Source of the DNA: Viridibacterium sediminicola
Lineage (GTDB): Bacteria > Pseudomonadota > Gammaproteobacteria > Burkholderiales > Rhodocyclaceae
DNA: 64,000 bases
Reading direction: 5' to 3'
NCBI RefSeq assembly: GCF_039631295.1
Contig: NZ_JBDIVE010000007.1
Location: 175,937-239,936, forward strand
In this document: positions 55,532 to 63,923 of the stretch, in pieces
Numbering within the stretch: the first letter of the stretch is position 1
How the letters are laid out: the number at the start of each line of letters is the position of its first letter
Translations under genes and position numbers: made by a program
The notes under the pieces: model-generated
Told to the model about the DNA's origin: nothing
Seen by the model: the letters and a program-made list of their open reading frames with translations, nothing else
Database searches by the model: none

Positions 55532-56362
55532 TTAGCTCAGCCCCAGCACCGCACGAATGCAGCGCACCACGCCATTCTCGGTGTTGGCCGGGGCGTGGTA
55601 GCGGGCGCGGGCTTTGAGTTGCGGATGGGCGTTGGCCATGGCGAAGGCGTAGTCCGCTTCGTCCATCATTTCGAGGTCGTTGAGGAAGTCGCCGAAGACC
55701 ATGGTCTGGCTGCGCGCGATCCCCAGCGCCTGTTGCAGATTGCGCAGGCCGCGCCCCTTGTTGGCAGCCGGCGGCATGATGTCCAGCCAGTTCTGCCCCG
55801 AGACCACCACTTGCAGCGCCGGACGGAAGCGGGCGAAGTGTGGCTGCAGCGCGGCTTCCGAGGAGATGGCGTGGTGCAGGGCGAATTTGAGCACCTCGTC
55901 CTGCACATCGCCCAGTGACTCCACGATTTCCAGGCGCTGGTAGAAGCGCGCGACGATGCTCGCAAACTGCGCGTCACGCGCTTCGATATACGCCGAGCGC
56001 TTGCCGCAGAGCACGGCGCCCAGTTCGACCCCGGCAGCTTGCAGGGCGCGCGCCTGGGCGTTGAGGCCGGCAAGCTCGCCCGGGGCGATGCAGTCGGCGC
56101 TCAGCTCGCGGCCGCCCTGCATGACCAGGCAACCGTTCTCGGCGATGAAGGCCAGCTCCTCGCTGCGCGGGCCGAAGCATTCAAGCAGATTGAAATACTG
56201 GCGGCCGCTGGCCGGGCAGAACAGGATGTCACGCGCCTTGAGCTGGTCGAGTAGCGGCCAGAATTCGTCGTGGATGGCGTGCTCGGCGTCGAGCAAGGTG
56301 CCGTCCATGTCGCAGGCGATGAGGCGGATGTGCGGGGCGGGGTCAAAGCGGGGGAGCTGCAT
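55532..56362 (-). CDS. HAD-superfamily phosphatase, Cof/YidA type
   Basis: 276 residues. HAD motif I DMDGTLLD with nucleophile D18 and general acid D20, motif II Ser in CPASGRQ, motif III Lys in AANKGRGL, and motif IV GDFLNDLEMM. The C2B cap between motifs II and III places it with Cof-type sugar-phosphate or flavin/nucleotide phosphatases. The substrate is not predictable. It lies 57 bases downstream of the histidine kinase gene but is not functionally linked by sequence. Confidence 0.88.
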   Translation of the reverse strand: MQLPRFDPAPHIRLIACDMDGTLLDAEHAIHDEFWPLLDQLKARDILFCPASGRQYFNLLECFGPRSEELAFIAENGCLVMQGGRELSADCIAPGELAGLNAQARALQAAGVELGAVLCGKRSAYIEARDAQFASIVARFYQRLEIVESLGDVQDEVLKFALHHAISSEAALQPHFARFRPALQVVVSGQNWLDIMPPAANKGRGLRNLQQALGIARSQTMVFGDFLNDLEMMDEADYAFAMANAHPQLKARARYHAPANTENGVVRCIRAVLGLS

Positions 56363-56419
56363 GAGGCATGACGCAAGTGCTTGGCGAATGCAGATTGTAG
56401 CGCCTGCTCAGCGCGGATC

Positions 56420-57763
56420 TCAGCGCGGCAGCTCCAGCGTCGCCGCAAAGCCGCCGCCGGGGCGATTGGCGAGCAGCAGGCGGCCGCCATGGAGCAAGGC
56501 GATGTCGCGCGCAATCGACAGCCCCAGGCCGACGCCGCCGGTATCGCTGCGCCGGGCGACATCCGGTCGGTAATAGGGCTCGGCGAGTTTGGCGAGCGCT
56601 TCTTCCGGTACGCCGGGCCCCGCGTCTTCGACAATCAGGCGCAGCAGTGTGGAGGAGTCTTCAGCACGGATGCGCACCTGACTGCCGTACTTGCAGGCGT
56701 TGTCGACGAGGTTCTGCAGCGCCCGGCGCAAGGCGCCGAGGCGGCCGCTGTAGGCCAGCGTGAGCTGAGCGTCGATGGCGACCTGGCGGCCGAGCACGGC
56801 GCTGTCTTCGGCAATGCTCTGCAGCAAAGCATTCATGTCGATGCGGCGCGGCGCTTCGCTCTCCTGCAGGTTGCGCAGATAGTCCAGGGTCGAGTCGATC
56901 ATGGTGGTCATGGCATCCAGATCGCTGCTGATCTGCTCACGCAGCGCATCGTCCTCGACCAGCTCGGCGCGCAAGCGCAAGCGCGTCAGCGGGGTGCGCA
57001 AATCGTGGGAGACGGCGGCCAGCGCACGGGCGCGTTCGTCGACCAGGCTGCGGATGCGGGCCTGCATGCGGTTGAACGCCGCGGCGGCATGGCGCATCTC
57101 GCGCGTGCCCTGTTCGGCCAGCGGGGCAGCGGCCAGATCACGACCGAGCGAATCGGCGGCGCTGGCCAGCTGCTGCAGCGGGCGGCCCAGCTGGCGGACC
57201 GCCAGCAGCACGACCAGCAAGACGATCAGGCTGATTGCCGCCAGGCGCAGCAGCAGCTCGCCGGAGAGTGCGGGCGTGGCGGCATCCAGCTCGGCGACGA
57301 GGCGCAGCCATTGGCCATCGGCCAGGCGGAGTTCGAATTCGCGGCGCGTCTGCTCGTGCTGCGGCATGCCATTGCCGACCGAATGGAGCTCACGCGGGCT
57401 GCCCAGACGCTCGGCAAGCAGCTTGGCGATCTGTCCACGCGGCGGTTTGCCGATCAGCGCCTCGGGCGCGATCAGGCTGACGCGCATGGCCGGCGAGTTG
57501 AGCGCCGGGAGCAGACCGGGGCGATTGGCTGGCGCGGTGGCTTCGAGCACGCGCACGATTTCCGCCATGCGCGTGGCCATGCCTTCCCCCCGCGCTGCGG
57601 CGACGGCGCTGGCACGCTCGCCCGATTGCAACCACAGGCTGACGCCTTGTGCGGCAAGCAGGCCGAGGATCAGCAAGAGGGCGATGCGCGCAAACAGGCT
57701 GCCGAGCCAGTTGTGCAGCAGCGCGGCACACTGCCGGAGTCTGGCCGGGCGCTTCAGCTGCAT
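56420..57763 (-). CDS. Sensor histidine kinase of the envelope-module two-component system
   Basis: 447 residues. Two membrane helices (about 25-45 and 172-191) flank a periplasmic sensor of about 125 residues with no recognised fold. Then come HAMP (about 192-244), H-box VSHDLRTPLTRLRLRAEL with H253, and the ATPase domain (NLVDNACKYG, VEDAGPGVPEE, GGVGLGLSIARDI). OmpR-family (EnvZ/RstB-like) kinase. Its start overlaps the regulator's stop by ten bases. The sensor has no Met- or His-rich metal motif that I can see. Confidence 0.9.
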   Translation of the reverse strand: MQLKRPARLRQCAALLHNWLGSLFARIALLLILGLLAAQGVSLWLQSGERASAVAAARGEGMATRMAEIVRVLEATAPANRPGLLPALNSPAMRVSLIAPEALIGKPPRGQIAKLLAERLGSPRELHSVGNGMPQHEQTRREFELRLADGQWLRLVAELDAATPALSGELLLRLAAISLIVLLVVLLAVRQLGRPLQQLASAADSLGRDLAAAPLAEQGTREMRHAAAAFNRMQARIRSLVDERARALAAVSHDLRTPLTRLRLRAELVEDDALREQISSDLDAMTTMIDSTLDYLRNLQESEAPRRIDMNALLQSIAEDSAVLGRQVAIDAQLTLAYSGRLGALRRALQNLVDNACKYGSQVRIRAEDSSTLLRLIVEDAGPGVPEEALAKLAEPYYRPDVARRSDTGGVGLGLSIARDIALLHGGRLLLANRPGGGFAATLELPR

Positions 57764-58485
57764 GATTCGCGTGCCTCGACCGGCGCAGCCAGCACGTAGC
57801 CTTCGCCACGCACGGTGCGGATCAGGCCGGCTTCGCGGTTTTCGTCCTGCAGGCGCTGGCGCAGGCGGCTGACCTGTACGTCGATGGCGCGGTCATAGGC
57901 TTCCGCTTCGCGGCCGTGGATCAGCTCGGTGAGCTGGTCGCGGTTGAGCACGCGATTGGGGTGGTCGAGAAAGATGCGCAGCAGGCGGTATTCGCCACCG
58001 GACAGCGGCGCGGCGACGCCATCGGCCGACACCAGCACGCGTGTTGCGGTGTCCAGACACCAGCCGGCAAAGGCCAGGCAACGCGCGGTTTCCGGGCGCA
58101 GATTGGGTGGCAGGGCACGTGTGCGCCGCAGGATGCTGCGCAGCCGCGCCAGCAATTCGCGCGGGTTGAAGGGTTTGACCAGGTAGTCGTCGGCACCCAT
58201 CTCGATGCCGATGATGCGGTCGGTCTCCTCCCCGCGTGCGGTGAGCATCAGCACCGGTATCGCTGAGCGGCCGCGCAGCTCGCGGCACAGGCTGAGGCCG
58301 TCGGTATCGGGCAGCATCAGGTCGAGCACCACCAGATCGAAAGCGTGGCGATCCATCAGGCGCCACATCTCGCGCCCATCTCGTGCGGCATGCGCATCGA
58401 GCCCGTTGCGCACCAGATAGTCGACCAGCAGACGCCGGATCTCGGGGTCGTCATCAACTATGAGGATGCTGTCTGCCTGCTCCAT
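57754..58485 (-). CDS. OmpR-family response regulator divergent from the envelope operon
   Basis: 243 residues. Receiver with DDD (11-13), phosphoacceptor D55 (VLDLMLPD), Thr in MLTARGEE, Lys in YLVKPFNP. Winged helix LSGGEYRLLRIFLDHPNRVLNRDQL..DRAIDVQVSRLRQRL..TVRGEGYVLAAPV. I use the ATG at 58485 with AGAGGTGGAG directly upstream; another ATG at 58515 lacks a ribosome site. Transcribed with its kinase and divergent from 58708-63848, whose likely regulator it is. Confidence 0.9.
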   Translation of the reverse strand: MEQADSILIVDDDPEIRRLLVDYLVRNGLDAHAARDGREMWRLMDRHAFDLVVLDLMLPDTDGLSLCRELRGRSAIPVLMLTARGEETDRIIGIEMGADDYLVKPFNPRELLARLRSILRRTRALPPNLRPETARCLAFAGWCLDTATRVLVSADGVAAPLSGGEYRLLRIFLDHPNRVLNRDQLTELIHGREAEAYDRAIDVQVSRLRQRLQDENREAGLIRTVRGEGYVLAAPVEARESCS

Positions 58486-58557
58486 CTCCACCTCTTCTGC
58501 ATACCGCTTGTTCATGGCCCGATTTAACGCGCTTTGGGGCGCCTCGGGCACGCGTCT

Positions 58558-58575
58558 TGTAACGCAGTGTAACGC
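58558..58575. promoter_or_regulatory. Tandem TGTAACGC repeats, putative response-regulator box
   Basis: TGTAACGC at 58558-58565 and again at 58568-58575, exactly ten bases apart, as OmpR-type dimers require. A related TTTAACGC lies at 58523-58530. The repeats sit 73 bp upstream of the regulator gene and 133 bp upstream of the Met-rich gene. Binding is inferred. Confidence 0.5.
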
Positions 58576-58707
58576 CTCCGCAAGGCGCAACACAGCGATG
58601 CAAAACGGCAGCGGCTGCGAAACACTTTTTCCATTCGCATGGGCTTGAATCCGTCTTACGACAGAGCGGTATTCCACCGTTCGCGCAAACAAGACTGGAG
58701 ATTCATC

Positions 58708-59073
58708 ATGAAACGCATTCACAACATTGCACTCATCGGCGCCCTGGGTGTCTTGCTGGCGCTGCCCGCGCTGGCACAGAACGGCGGCATGGGGATGGGG
58801 AATGGCATGAAGCAGGGCATGGGGCAGGGCGACATGCAAGGCAATGCCGGCATGCGTGGTCAGCGCCAGCTGGCGCAGAGCCTGATGACGCCCGAAGAGC
58901 GCAGCGCGCATCAAATCAAGATGCGTCAGCTCAAGAGCTATGACGAGTGCACTGCCTTGCAGACTGAACAACACGCACTGATGGTCACACGTGCCAAGGA
59001 AAAGGGCATCACGCTGCCGACGCCGCGCCAGAACGGCTGCGACAACATGAAGGCACGCGGCTTCATCAACTGA
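58708..59073 (+). CDS. Small Met/Gly-rich periplasmic protein
   Basis: 121 residues. Signal peptide (MKRIHNIALIGALGVLLALPALA) then a Met/Gly/Gln-rich stretch with Met at 28, 30, 34, 38, 43 and 49, a helical core LMTPEERSAHQIKMRQLKSYDECTALQTEQHALM, and a tail with Cys. C81 and C111 could form a disulfide. Met-rich stretches often bind Cu(I), so a metal-related role is possible but unproven. TGGAG lies eight bases before the ATG. First gene of the operon divergent from the two-component system. Confidence 0.75.
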   Translation: MKRIHNIALIGALGVLLALPALAQNGGMGMGNGMKQGMGQGDMQGNAGMRGQRQLAQSLMTPEERSAHQIKMRQLKSYDECTALQTEQHALMVTRAKEKGITLPTPRQNGCDNMKARGFIN

Positions 59074-59144
59074 GCAGGCGGGCGCTCGGCCAGGTGGCTG
59101 AGTGCCCGTGCAACGCGTTGTCCTCAAACGATTGGAGACCCACC

Positions 59145-59849
59145 ATGTTCCGCTACGTCCTGACTCTTACCCTCATTGTTGCCAGTGGTCTGAGCGCAGC
59201 CGCCGACCCCGTCACCGACGCCATGCAGGCGGCCTATGCGCCGTATCGTGCCGCACTCTTCAAAACCAATGGCGCTTCCCAGGCGGAGGCGCAGCAAGCC
59301 ATCTCGCAAGCGCAGCAGAGCTGGCGCAGCCTCAGCGAGCGTTTCGGCGGCAAGCCGCCGGCGCCCTATGACCGCGATGCCGGTTTTGGCGAATCGCTCG
59401 CCGGCGTGACCAGGATCTACGACACTGCCGCGACCGAGATTGCCCGCAATGATCTGGCCGCCGCCCACGAGACCCTGGAGGCTGCGCGCGAAACGCTCGC
59501 CGAGCTGCGCCAGCGCAACAATGTGGTGGTGTTCAGCGATCACATGAATGCCTATCACGCGCAGATGGAAACGGTGCTGGGCAAGGGCAGCGCGCTTGCT
59601 GCCACGGCGGACGGCCGCTTCGAGCTGGGCCTGCAGGCCGGCGCGCTCGACTACCTTGCCACACGGCTGAGCGCCGAGACGCCCGCCAACCTGCGCGCCA
59701 ACACGGATTTTCAGAGCTTGCTTGGTGCCGTGCAGACATCGGTGCGCGCGCTGAAAGACGCGCTGCGCACGCAGGATGCCGCACGCATCCAGGCCGCGCT
59801 GACACAGCTGAAGGCGCCTTATTCGAAGCTGTTTGTGCGCTTCGGCTGA
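59145..59849 (+). CDS. Secreted helical protein of unknown function
   Basis: 234 residues. Signal peptide (MFRYVLTLTLIVASGLSAAA) and an almost wholly helical mature domain, probably a four-helix bundle. One helix carries SDHMNAYHAQME, placing H133, M134, Y137, H138 and M141 on one face, which could bind a metal. I do not recognise the family, though imelysin-like and cytochrome c'-type bundles have this general look; there is no CxxCH haem site. Start at 59145 with TTGGAG upstream. Second gene of the operon. Confidence 0.7.
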   Translation: MFRYVLTLTLIVASGLSAAADPVTDAMQAAYAPYRAALFKTNGASQAEAQQAISQAQQSWRSLSERFGGKPPAPYDRDAGFGESLAGVTRIYDTAATEIARNDLAAAHETLEAARETLAELRQRNNVVVFSDHMNAYHAQMETVLGKGSALAATADGRFELGLQAGALDYLATRLSAETPANLRANTDFQSLLGAVQTSVRALKDALRTQDAARIQAALTQLKAPYSKLFVRFG

Positions 59850-59863
59850 GCGGGGAGACGATC

Positions 59864-60553
59864 ATGAAGCTCATCCATGCGCAGGACCTCAGCAAGCATT
59901 ACCGTATCGGCGAGATCGAAGTGCCGGCTTTGAGGGGCGTCAGTTTCGAGATCGAGCGCGGCGCCTTCGTGGCCATCGTCGGCCCCTCGGGCAGTGGCAA
60001 ATCGACCCTGCTCAATCTCATCGGCTGCCTCGATCGGCCTGACAGCGGCACCTTGCAGGTGGCCGGCACCGATGTAGGAGAGCTGGGCGGCGCGCAGGCG
60101 GCGGCTTTCCGTGGCGAACACCTGGGTTTCGTGTTCCAGGATTTCAATCTGGTGCCCGTGCTCACGGCCTACGAGAACGTGGAATACCCGCTGCTGATGG
60201 TGCGCAGCTGGCCGCCCGCCAAGCGCCATGAACGCGTGATGCGCATCCTCGATGCAGTCGGCATGAGCGAGCAGGCGCACAAGCGCCCCGATCAGCTCTC
60301 GGGCGGGCAGAAGCAGAGGGTGGCGGTGGCGCGCGCCCTGGTTGGCGAGCCGCACATCGTGCTCGCCGACGAGCCGACGGCCAATCTGGACCACGACACG
60401 GCTTATCGCATCCTCGCGCTGATGAAACAGATGCGCGATGAATCCGGCACCAGCTTCATCTTCTCCACCCACGACCCGAAGATCATGGGCGAAGCGGAGC
60501 TGACTTTCCTGCTCGAAGACGGCGTACTGACGCGCCAGGGAGCACTGCAATGA
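59864..60553 (+). CDS. ABC transporter ATP-binding protein, LolD/MacB type
   Basis: 229 residues. Walker A GPSGSGKSTLLNLIGCLDRP, the MacB-family GxVxVxGxD-like DVGELGGAQAAAFRGEHLGFVFQDFNLVPVLTAYENVEYPLL, signature LSGGQKQRVAVARAL, Walker B IVLADEPTANLD and H-loop STHDP. It powers the FtsX-type permease that follows with a four-base overlap (ATGA). MacB/LolD ATPases drive mechanotransmission rather than classical import. Confidence 0.93.
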   Translation: MKLIHAQDLSKHYRIGEIEVPALRGVSFEIERGAFVAIVGPSGSGKSTLLNLIGCLDRPDSGTLQVAGTDVGELGGAQAAAFRGEHLGFVFQDFNLVPVLTAYENVEYPLLMVRSWPPAKRHERVMRILDAVGMSEQAHKRPDQLSGGQKQRVAVARALVGEPHIVLADEPTANLDHDTAYRILALMKQMRDESGTSFIFSTHDPKIMGEAELTFLLEDGVLTRQGALQ

Positions 60554-61797
60554 TCGCCACACTCAAACTTTCACTGCGCAATCTGCTGCGCTATCGCCGC
60601 CGCAGCCTGCTCACCGGCCTGCTCATCACCCTGGGGACGGTGGCGCTGCTGCTCTTCGTCTCCACCGCGAGCACGTTCACCAGCCTGATGGTGGGCTCGA
60701 TCACCGACTCGATGCTGGGACACCTGCAGATTCACCGCAAAGGCTATACCTCGGCCATCGACAATCTGCCGCTCAATCTGAATCTGGGCGCCGGCGCCTT
60801 GGGCAAGGTCGAGAAGATTTTGCAGGATGAACCGGCCATCGTGGCCTGGTCTTCACGCGTGAAGATCGGTGCGATGTTCAGCAACTACGCCGAGACCACC
60901 AGCATCCGCCTCAACGGCGTCGAGCCCGCACGCGAAGACGCCACCGTGCCGGCGCTGCGTCAGCGCATCCTTGAAGGCGGGCGTGATGGCGCGCTGCTTG
61001 GGCGCAACGAAGTGCTGATCCCGCAGCTGGTGGCCAAGGGCATGAAGGTGAAGATTGGCGATTCCGTGGTGCTGGTCGTCACCAATGCGAGCGGTTCGGT
61101 GAATGCGCGTAACTTCACCGTGCGCGGCATTCTCGAATCGGTCACCGGGCCAGGCGGGCGCGATGGCTACATCCACATTGCGGATGCCCGTGAGCTGCTG
61201 CGCATGGACAAGCCCGAAGCGATGGAGATTGCCATCCGCCTCAAGGATTTCCGCCAGCTCGACGCCGTCGCTGCGCGGCTGACGGCGCGCCTCAACAGCG
61301 AGGTGCTCAACAAGGACGACAAACCGGTCAGCGAGCTGCATCTGTGGAGTGATCTCTCGCCCTTCGCAACCATTGTGAAGATGGTCGCGCTGATGAGCAC
61401 CTTCATCCGCATCATGCTCATCTCCATCGTGCTGGTGAGCGTCATGAACGTGATGCTGATGGCGGTCTATGAACGCATCCGCGAGATCGGCACGCTCGCC
61501 GCGATTGGTACGCCGCCGCGCCGCATCATGGGCCTCTTCCTCGGTGAAGGCCTGCTGCTGGGCTTGGGTGGGGCGCTCGCCGGCATCGCGCTGAGCTATG
61601 TCCTGGTGGCGCTGTTCCACTACTACCCGATCAACTTCACCTACGGCCGCAACGAGCTCTCGCTGGTGCCCGAGCTGGCCAGCATGGAAGTACTGCTGGT
61701 GCTGCTGCTCGCCTTGCTGGTGTCGGCCATCGCCAGTCTGCAACCGGCCTGGCGCGCCGCCTCGATGGATCCGATCAAGGCGCTGCGTCATGTCTGA
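60550..61797 (+). CDS. ABC permease with FtsX domain (LolC/LolE/MacB type)
   Basis: 415 residues. N-terminal helix (about 20-42), a large periplasmic domain (about 43-275), then three C-terminal helices in the FtsX domain (LMSTFIRIMLISIVLVSVMNVMLMAVYERIREIGTLAAIGTPPRRIMGLFLGEGLLLGLGGALAGI). The IREIGTLAAIGTPPRRI coupling segment is the family signature. Only one permease is present, so it would work as a homodimer, unlike LolCE. Confidence 0.9.
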   Translation: MIATLKLSLRNLLRYRRRSLLTGLLITLGTVALLLFVSTASTFTSLMVGSITDSMLGHLQIHRKGYTSAIDNLPLNLNLGAGALGKVEKILQDEPAIVAWSSRVKIGAMFSNYAETTSIRLNGVEPAREDATVPALRQRILEGGRDGALLGRNEVLIPQLVAKGMKVKIGDSVVLVVTNASGSVNARNFTVRGILESVTGPGGRDGYIHIADARELLRMDKPEAMEIAIRLKDFRQLDAVAARLTARLNSEVLNKDDKPVSELHLWSDLSPFATIVKMVALMSTFIRIMLISIVLVSVMNVMLMAVYERIREIGTLAAIGTPPRRIMGLFLGEGLLLGLGGALAGIALSYVLVALFHYYPINFTYGRNELSLVPELASMEVLLVLLLALLVSAIASLQPAWRAASMDPIKALRHV

Positions 61798-61818
61798 GCG
61801 CCGCCAAGGAGAACAATC

Positions 61819-62562
61819 ATGAAACGCATCATCACCATGGCCGCTACCGCGCTGCTGCTCCTCCCGGCCTTGCAGCCACAGGCCGCGCTCGATGGCGCCG
61901 CGATCCTGCACAAGCTCGACCGCAACCTAGAACCCGAGCGCTACGAGATGTATCGCAAGCTCATCAACATCGAACCCGACGGAAGCAAGAAAGAGTTCGT
62001 GCTCTATTCGGTGAAGAAGGGGAAAGACAAGGTCGCTGCGCTGTTCCTCGCACCAGCCAGTGACAAGGGCCGCAGCACCCTGCGCCAGGGCGACAACATG
62101 TGGCTCTACATCCCCGGCGTCGGCAAGCCGATGCGCATCACCAGTCAGCAATCGGTGACCGGTGGCGTGTTCAGCAACGCCGACATCCTGCGTATCGATT
62201 ACACCGAGGAGTACAGCGTCATCGCCACCGAGGAACAAGGCGAACACTACCTTCTCACGCTGCGTGCGAAGAGCGCCGAGGTCGCCTATGACCAGCTGAA
62301 AATGACGGTCGACAAGAAGACCGTCCTGCCCCTGCAGATCGAAGCCTTTGCCGCCAGCGGCATGCTGATCAAGACCTTGCGCTTCAAGGATGTGAAGGAC
62401 TTCGGCGGCGGCATCCGGCGGCCCGCCACGGTGGAAACCGACAGCCCGCTCTACAAGGGCTACAAGTCGGTGATGCTGTATTCGGGTGTGAAGGCGCGCG
62501 AAGTGCCTGATGAAGTGTTCACCCAGGGCTTCATGTCACGCATGGAGGAGCTGCGCAAATGA
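61819..62562 (+). CDS. Outer-membrane lipoprotein-sorting protein (LolA-like, PF17131)
   Basis: 247 residues. Signal peptide (MKRIITMAATALLLLPALQPQAA) followed by a LolA/LolB-type half-barrel: KKEFVLYSVKKGKDKVAALFL, GDNMWLYIPGVGKPMRITSQQSVTGGVFSNADILRIDYTEEYSV, and MTVDKKTVLPLQIEAFAASGMLIKTLRFKDVKDFGG. This family is found with RND or ABC exporters rather than the general Lol pathway, so it likely carries a dedicated hydrophobic cargo across the periplasm. Its last bases overlap the next gene (ATGA). Confidence 0.9.
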   Translation: MKRIITMAATALLLLPALQPQAALDGAAILHKLDRNLEPERYEMYRKLINIEPDGSKKEFVLYSVKKGKDKVAALFLAPASDKGRSTLRQGDNMWLYIPGVGKPMRITSQQSVTGGVFSNADILRIDYTEEYSVIATEEQGEHYLLTLRAKSAEVAYDQLKMTVDKKTVLPLQIEAFAASGMLIKTLRFKDVKDFGGGIRRPATVETDSPLYKGYKSVMLYSGVKAREVPDEVFTQGFMSRMEELRK

Positions 62563-63848
62563 AAGCTGCCGCCCGGCTCCTCGCGTTCTCGGCACTGCTC
62601 TCCTGCAGTGCCGAGGCGGCGGAGGACTATCGCTTCGAGCTCGATGAGATCGCGCCGCGCCCCTTCGAGCTGGGCGGCTACTTCGAGCAGAAGTTCGAGA
62701 CCCTGCGCTTGCGCGAGGGCAGCGGCGCCTACCGCCTCGCCTGGCCCGGCGCAGCGGCGCACGAATGGTTGCTGCGCAATACCAGCACGCTTGAGCTCGC
62801 CGGCAAGCTGAGCGCAGGTGCGCTGAGCAGTGATCTGCGCGTACAGGCCAGCCAGCAAGATGATGCGCTGGCTTCGCGCACGCAATGGCAGCAGGTGATG
62901 GAAGGCGGCCTGCACTGGAGCCTTGCGCCCTCGCTGTATCTGGATGCCGGCAAGCGTGTGCTGCGCTGGGGCAAGGGCTACGCCTGGAATCCGGTGGCGT
63001 TTGTCGAGCGCCCGCGTGATCCGGCTGATCCGAATGCCAGCCGCGAAGGCTATGTGATGGCGCAGGGGGAATGGACGCGAAGCTTTGCCGGCCCGCTCAG
63101 CACGCTGACCCTCACAGGACTCCTGATTCCCACCAATGACAATCTGAATCAGGACTTCGGTCGTCGCCAGGACCTCAATCCAGCGCTCAAGCTCTACGCA
63201 CTGGCCTGGGATACCGATGTCGATCTGATGTGGCGCGCGGAAGGCGCACGGCCGCAGAGCTTCGGCGTGGATTTCTCGCGCAACATCAATGCCGCGCTCG
63301 AAGTACATGGCGAATGGGCACGCAGCCTGAAGACACCGCACAGCACCCTGGCCGCTGACAGCAGCACACAGAGCGGCTCGATCAACGCCAATAGCTGGCT
63401 GATCGGCAGCCGCTACATCACGCCGGGCGAGATCACCTGGAGTGTCGAGTACTACCGCAACGGCATGGGCTACAGCGCCGACGAACTTGATAACTGGTAT
63501 GCCTTTCTCGGCCGTGCCACGCTGCCCGGCGCGCCGGCTTCACTGTCCACGCGGGCACAGACTTTGGCGCAGAGCGGCTACAACAAGCCCAATCCCGGGC
63601 GTGACTATGTCTATCTCAAGAGCAGTGCCAGCGAACCCTTTGGCTGGCTCTACGGCGCAGCCGCGCTGACGCTGATCGGCAATGTTGGCGACGGCTCATG
63701 GCAGTTGCAGCCCGAAGTCAGCTACACGGGCTGGACCAATGTGGAGCTGCGCAGCCGCCTGATTCTCTTTGGCGGCCAGGGCGATGCGGAGTTTTCCAGC
63801 AAGAGCTCGCGCTGGCGCTTCGAAACCTACGTGCGCTGGAGCTTCTGA
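62559..63848 (+). CDS. Outer-membrane beta-barrel of the envelope module
   Basis: 429 residues. Signal peptide (MKAAARLLAFSALLSCSAEA) and repeated amphipathic strands (ELGGYFEQKFETLRL, LSSDLRVQASQQDD, GLHWSLAPSLYLDAGKRVLRWGKGYAWNPVAFVERPRDP, LTLTGLLIP, DLMWRAEGARPQSFGVDF). The C-terminus SRWRFETYVRWSF ends in Phe, the BAM signal. The layout resembles DUF1302-type barrels. Translation is coupled to the LolA-like gene. It could be the outer-membrane end of the export route. Confidence 0.8.
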   Translation: MKAAARLLAFSALLSCSAEAAEDYRFELDEIAPRPFELGGYFEQKFETLRLREGSGAYRLAWPGAAAHEWLLRNTSTLELAGKLSAGALSSDLRVQASQQDDALASRTQWQQVMEGGLHWSLAPSLYLDAGKRVLRWGKGYAWNPVAFVERPRDPADPNASREGYVMAQGEWTRSFAGPLSTLTLTGLLIPTNDNLNQDFGRRQDLNPALKLYALAWDTDVDLMWRAEGARPQSFGVDFSRNINAALEVHGEWARSLKTPHSTLAADSSTQSGSINANSWLIGSRYITPGEITWSVEYYRNGMGYSADELDNWYAFLGRATLPGAPASLSTRAQTLAQSGYNKPNPGRDYVYLKSSASEPFGWLYGAAALTLIGNVGDGSWQLQPEVSYTGWTNVELRSRLILFGGQGDAEFSSKSSRWRFETYVRWSF

Positions 63849-63851
63849 AGC

Positions 63852-63923
63852 TTAGCTGCAGCCCTTGAGACGCCGCCCCTGGCTGCACAGCTTGCGGTTC
63901 GCTGCATCCATGGCGCCGAGGTC
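63852..63923 (-). pseudogene. C-terminal remnant of a minus-strand reading frame cut by the insertion element
   Basis: The minus strand from 63923 to the stop at 63852-63854 reads DLGAMDAANRKLCSQGRR then LKGCS, ending in a stop codon exactly tail-to-tail with the barrel gene. It is too short for family assignment. Its open frame right up to the IS-like terminus suggests the 3' end of a gene split by insertion. Confidence 0.4.
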
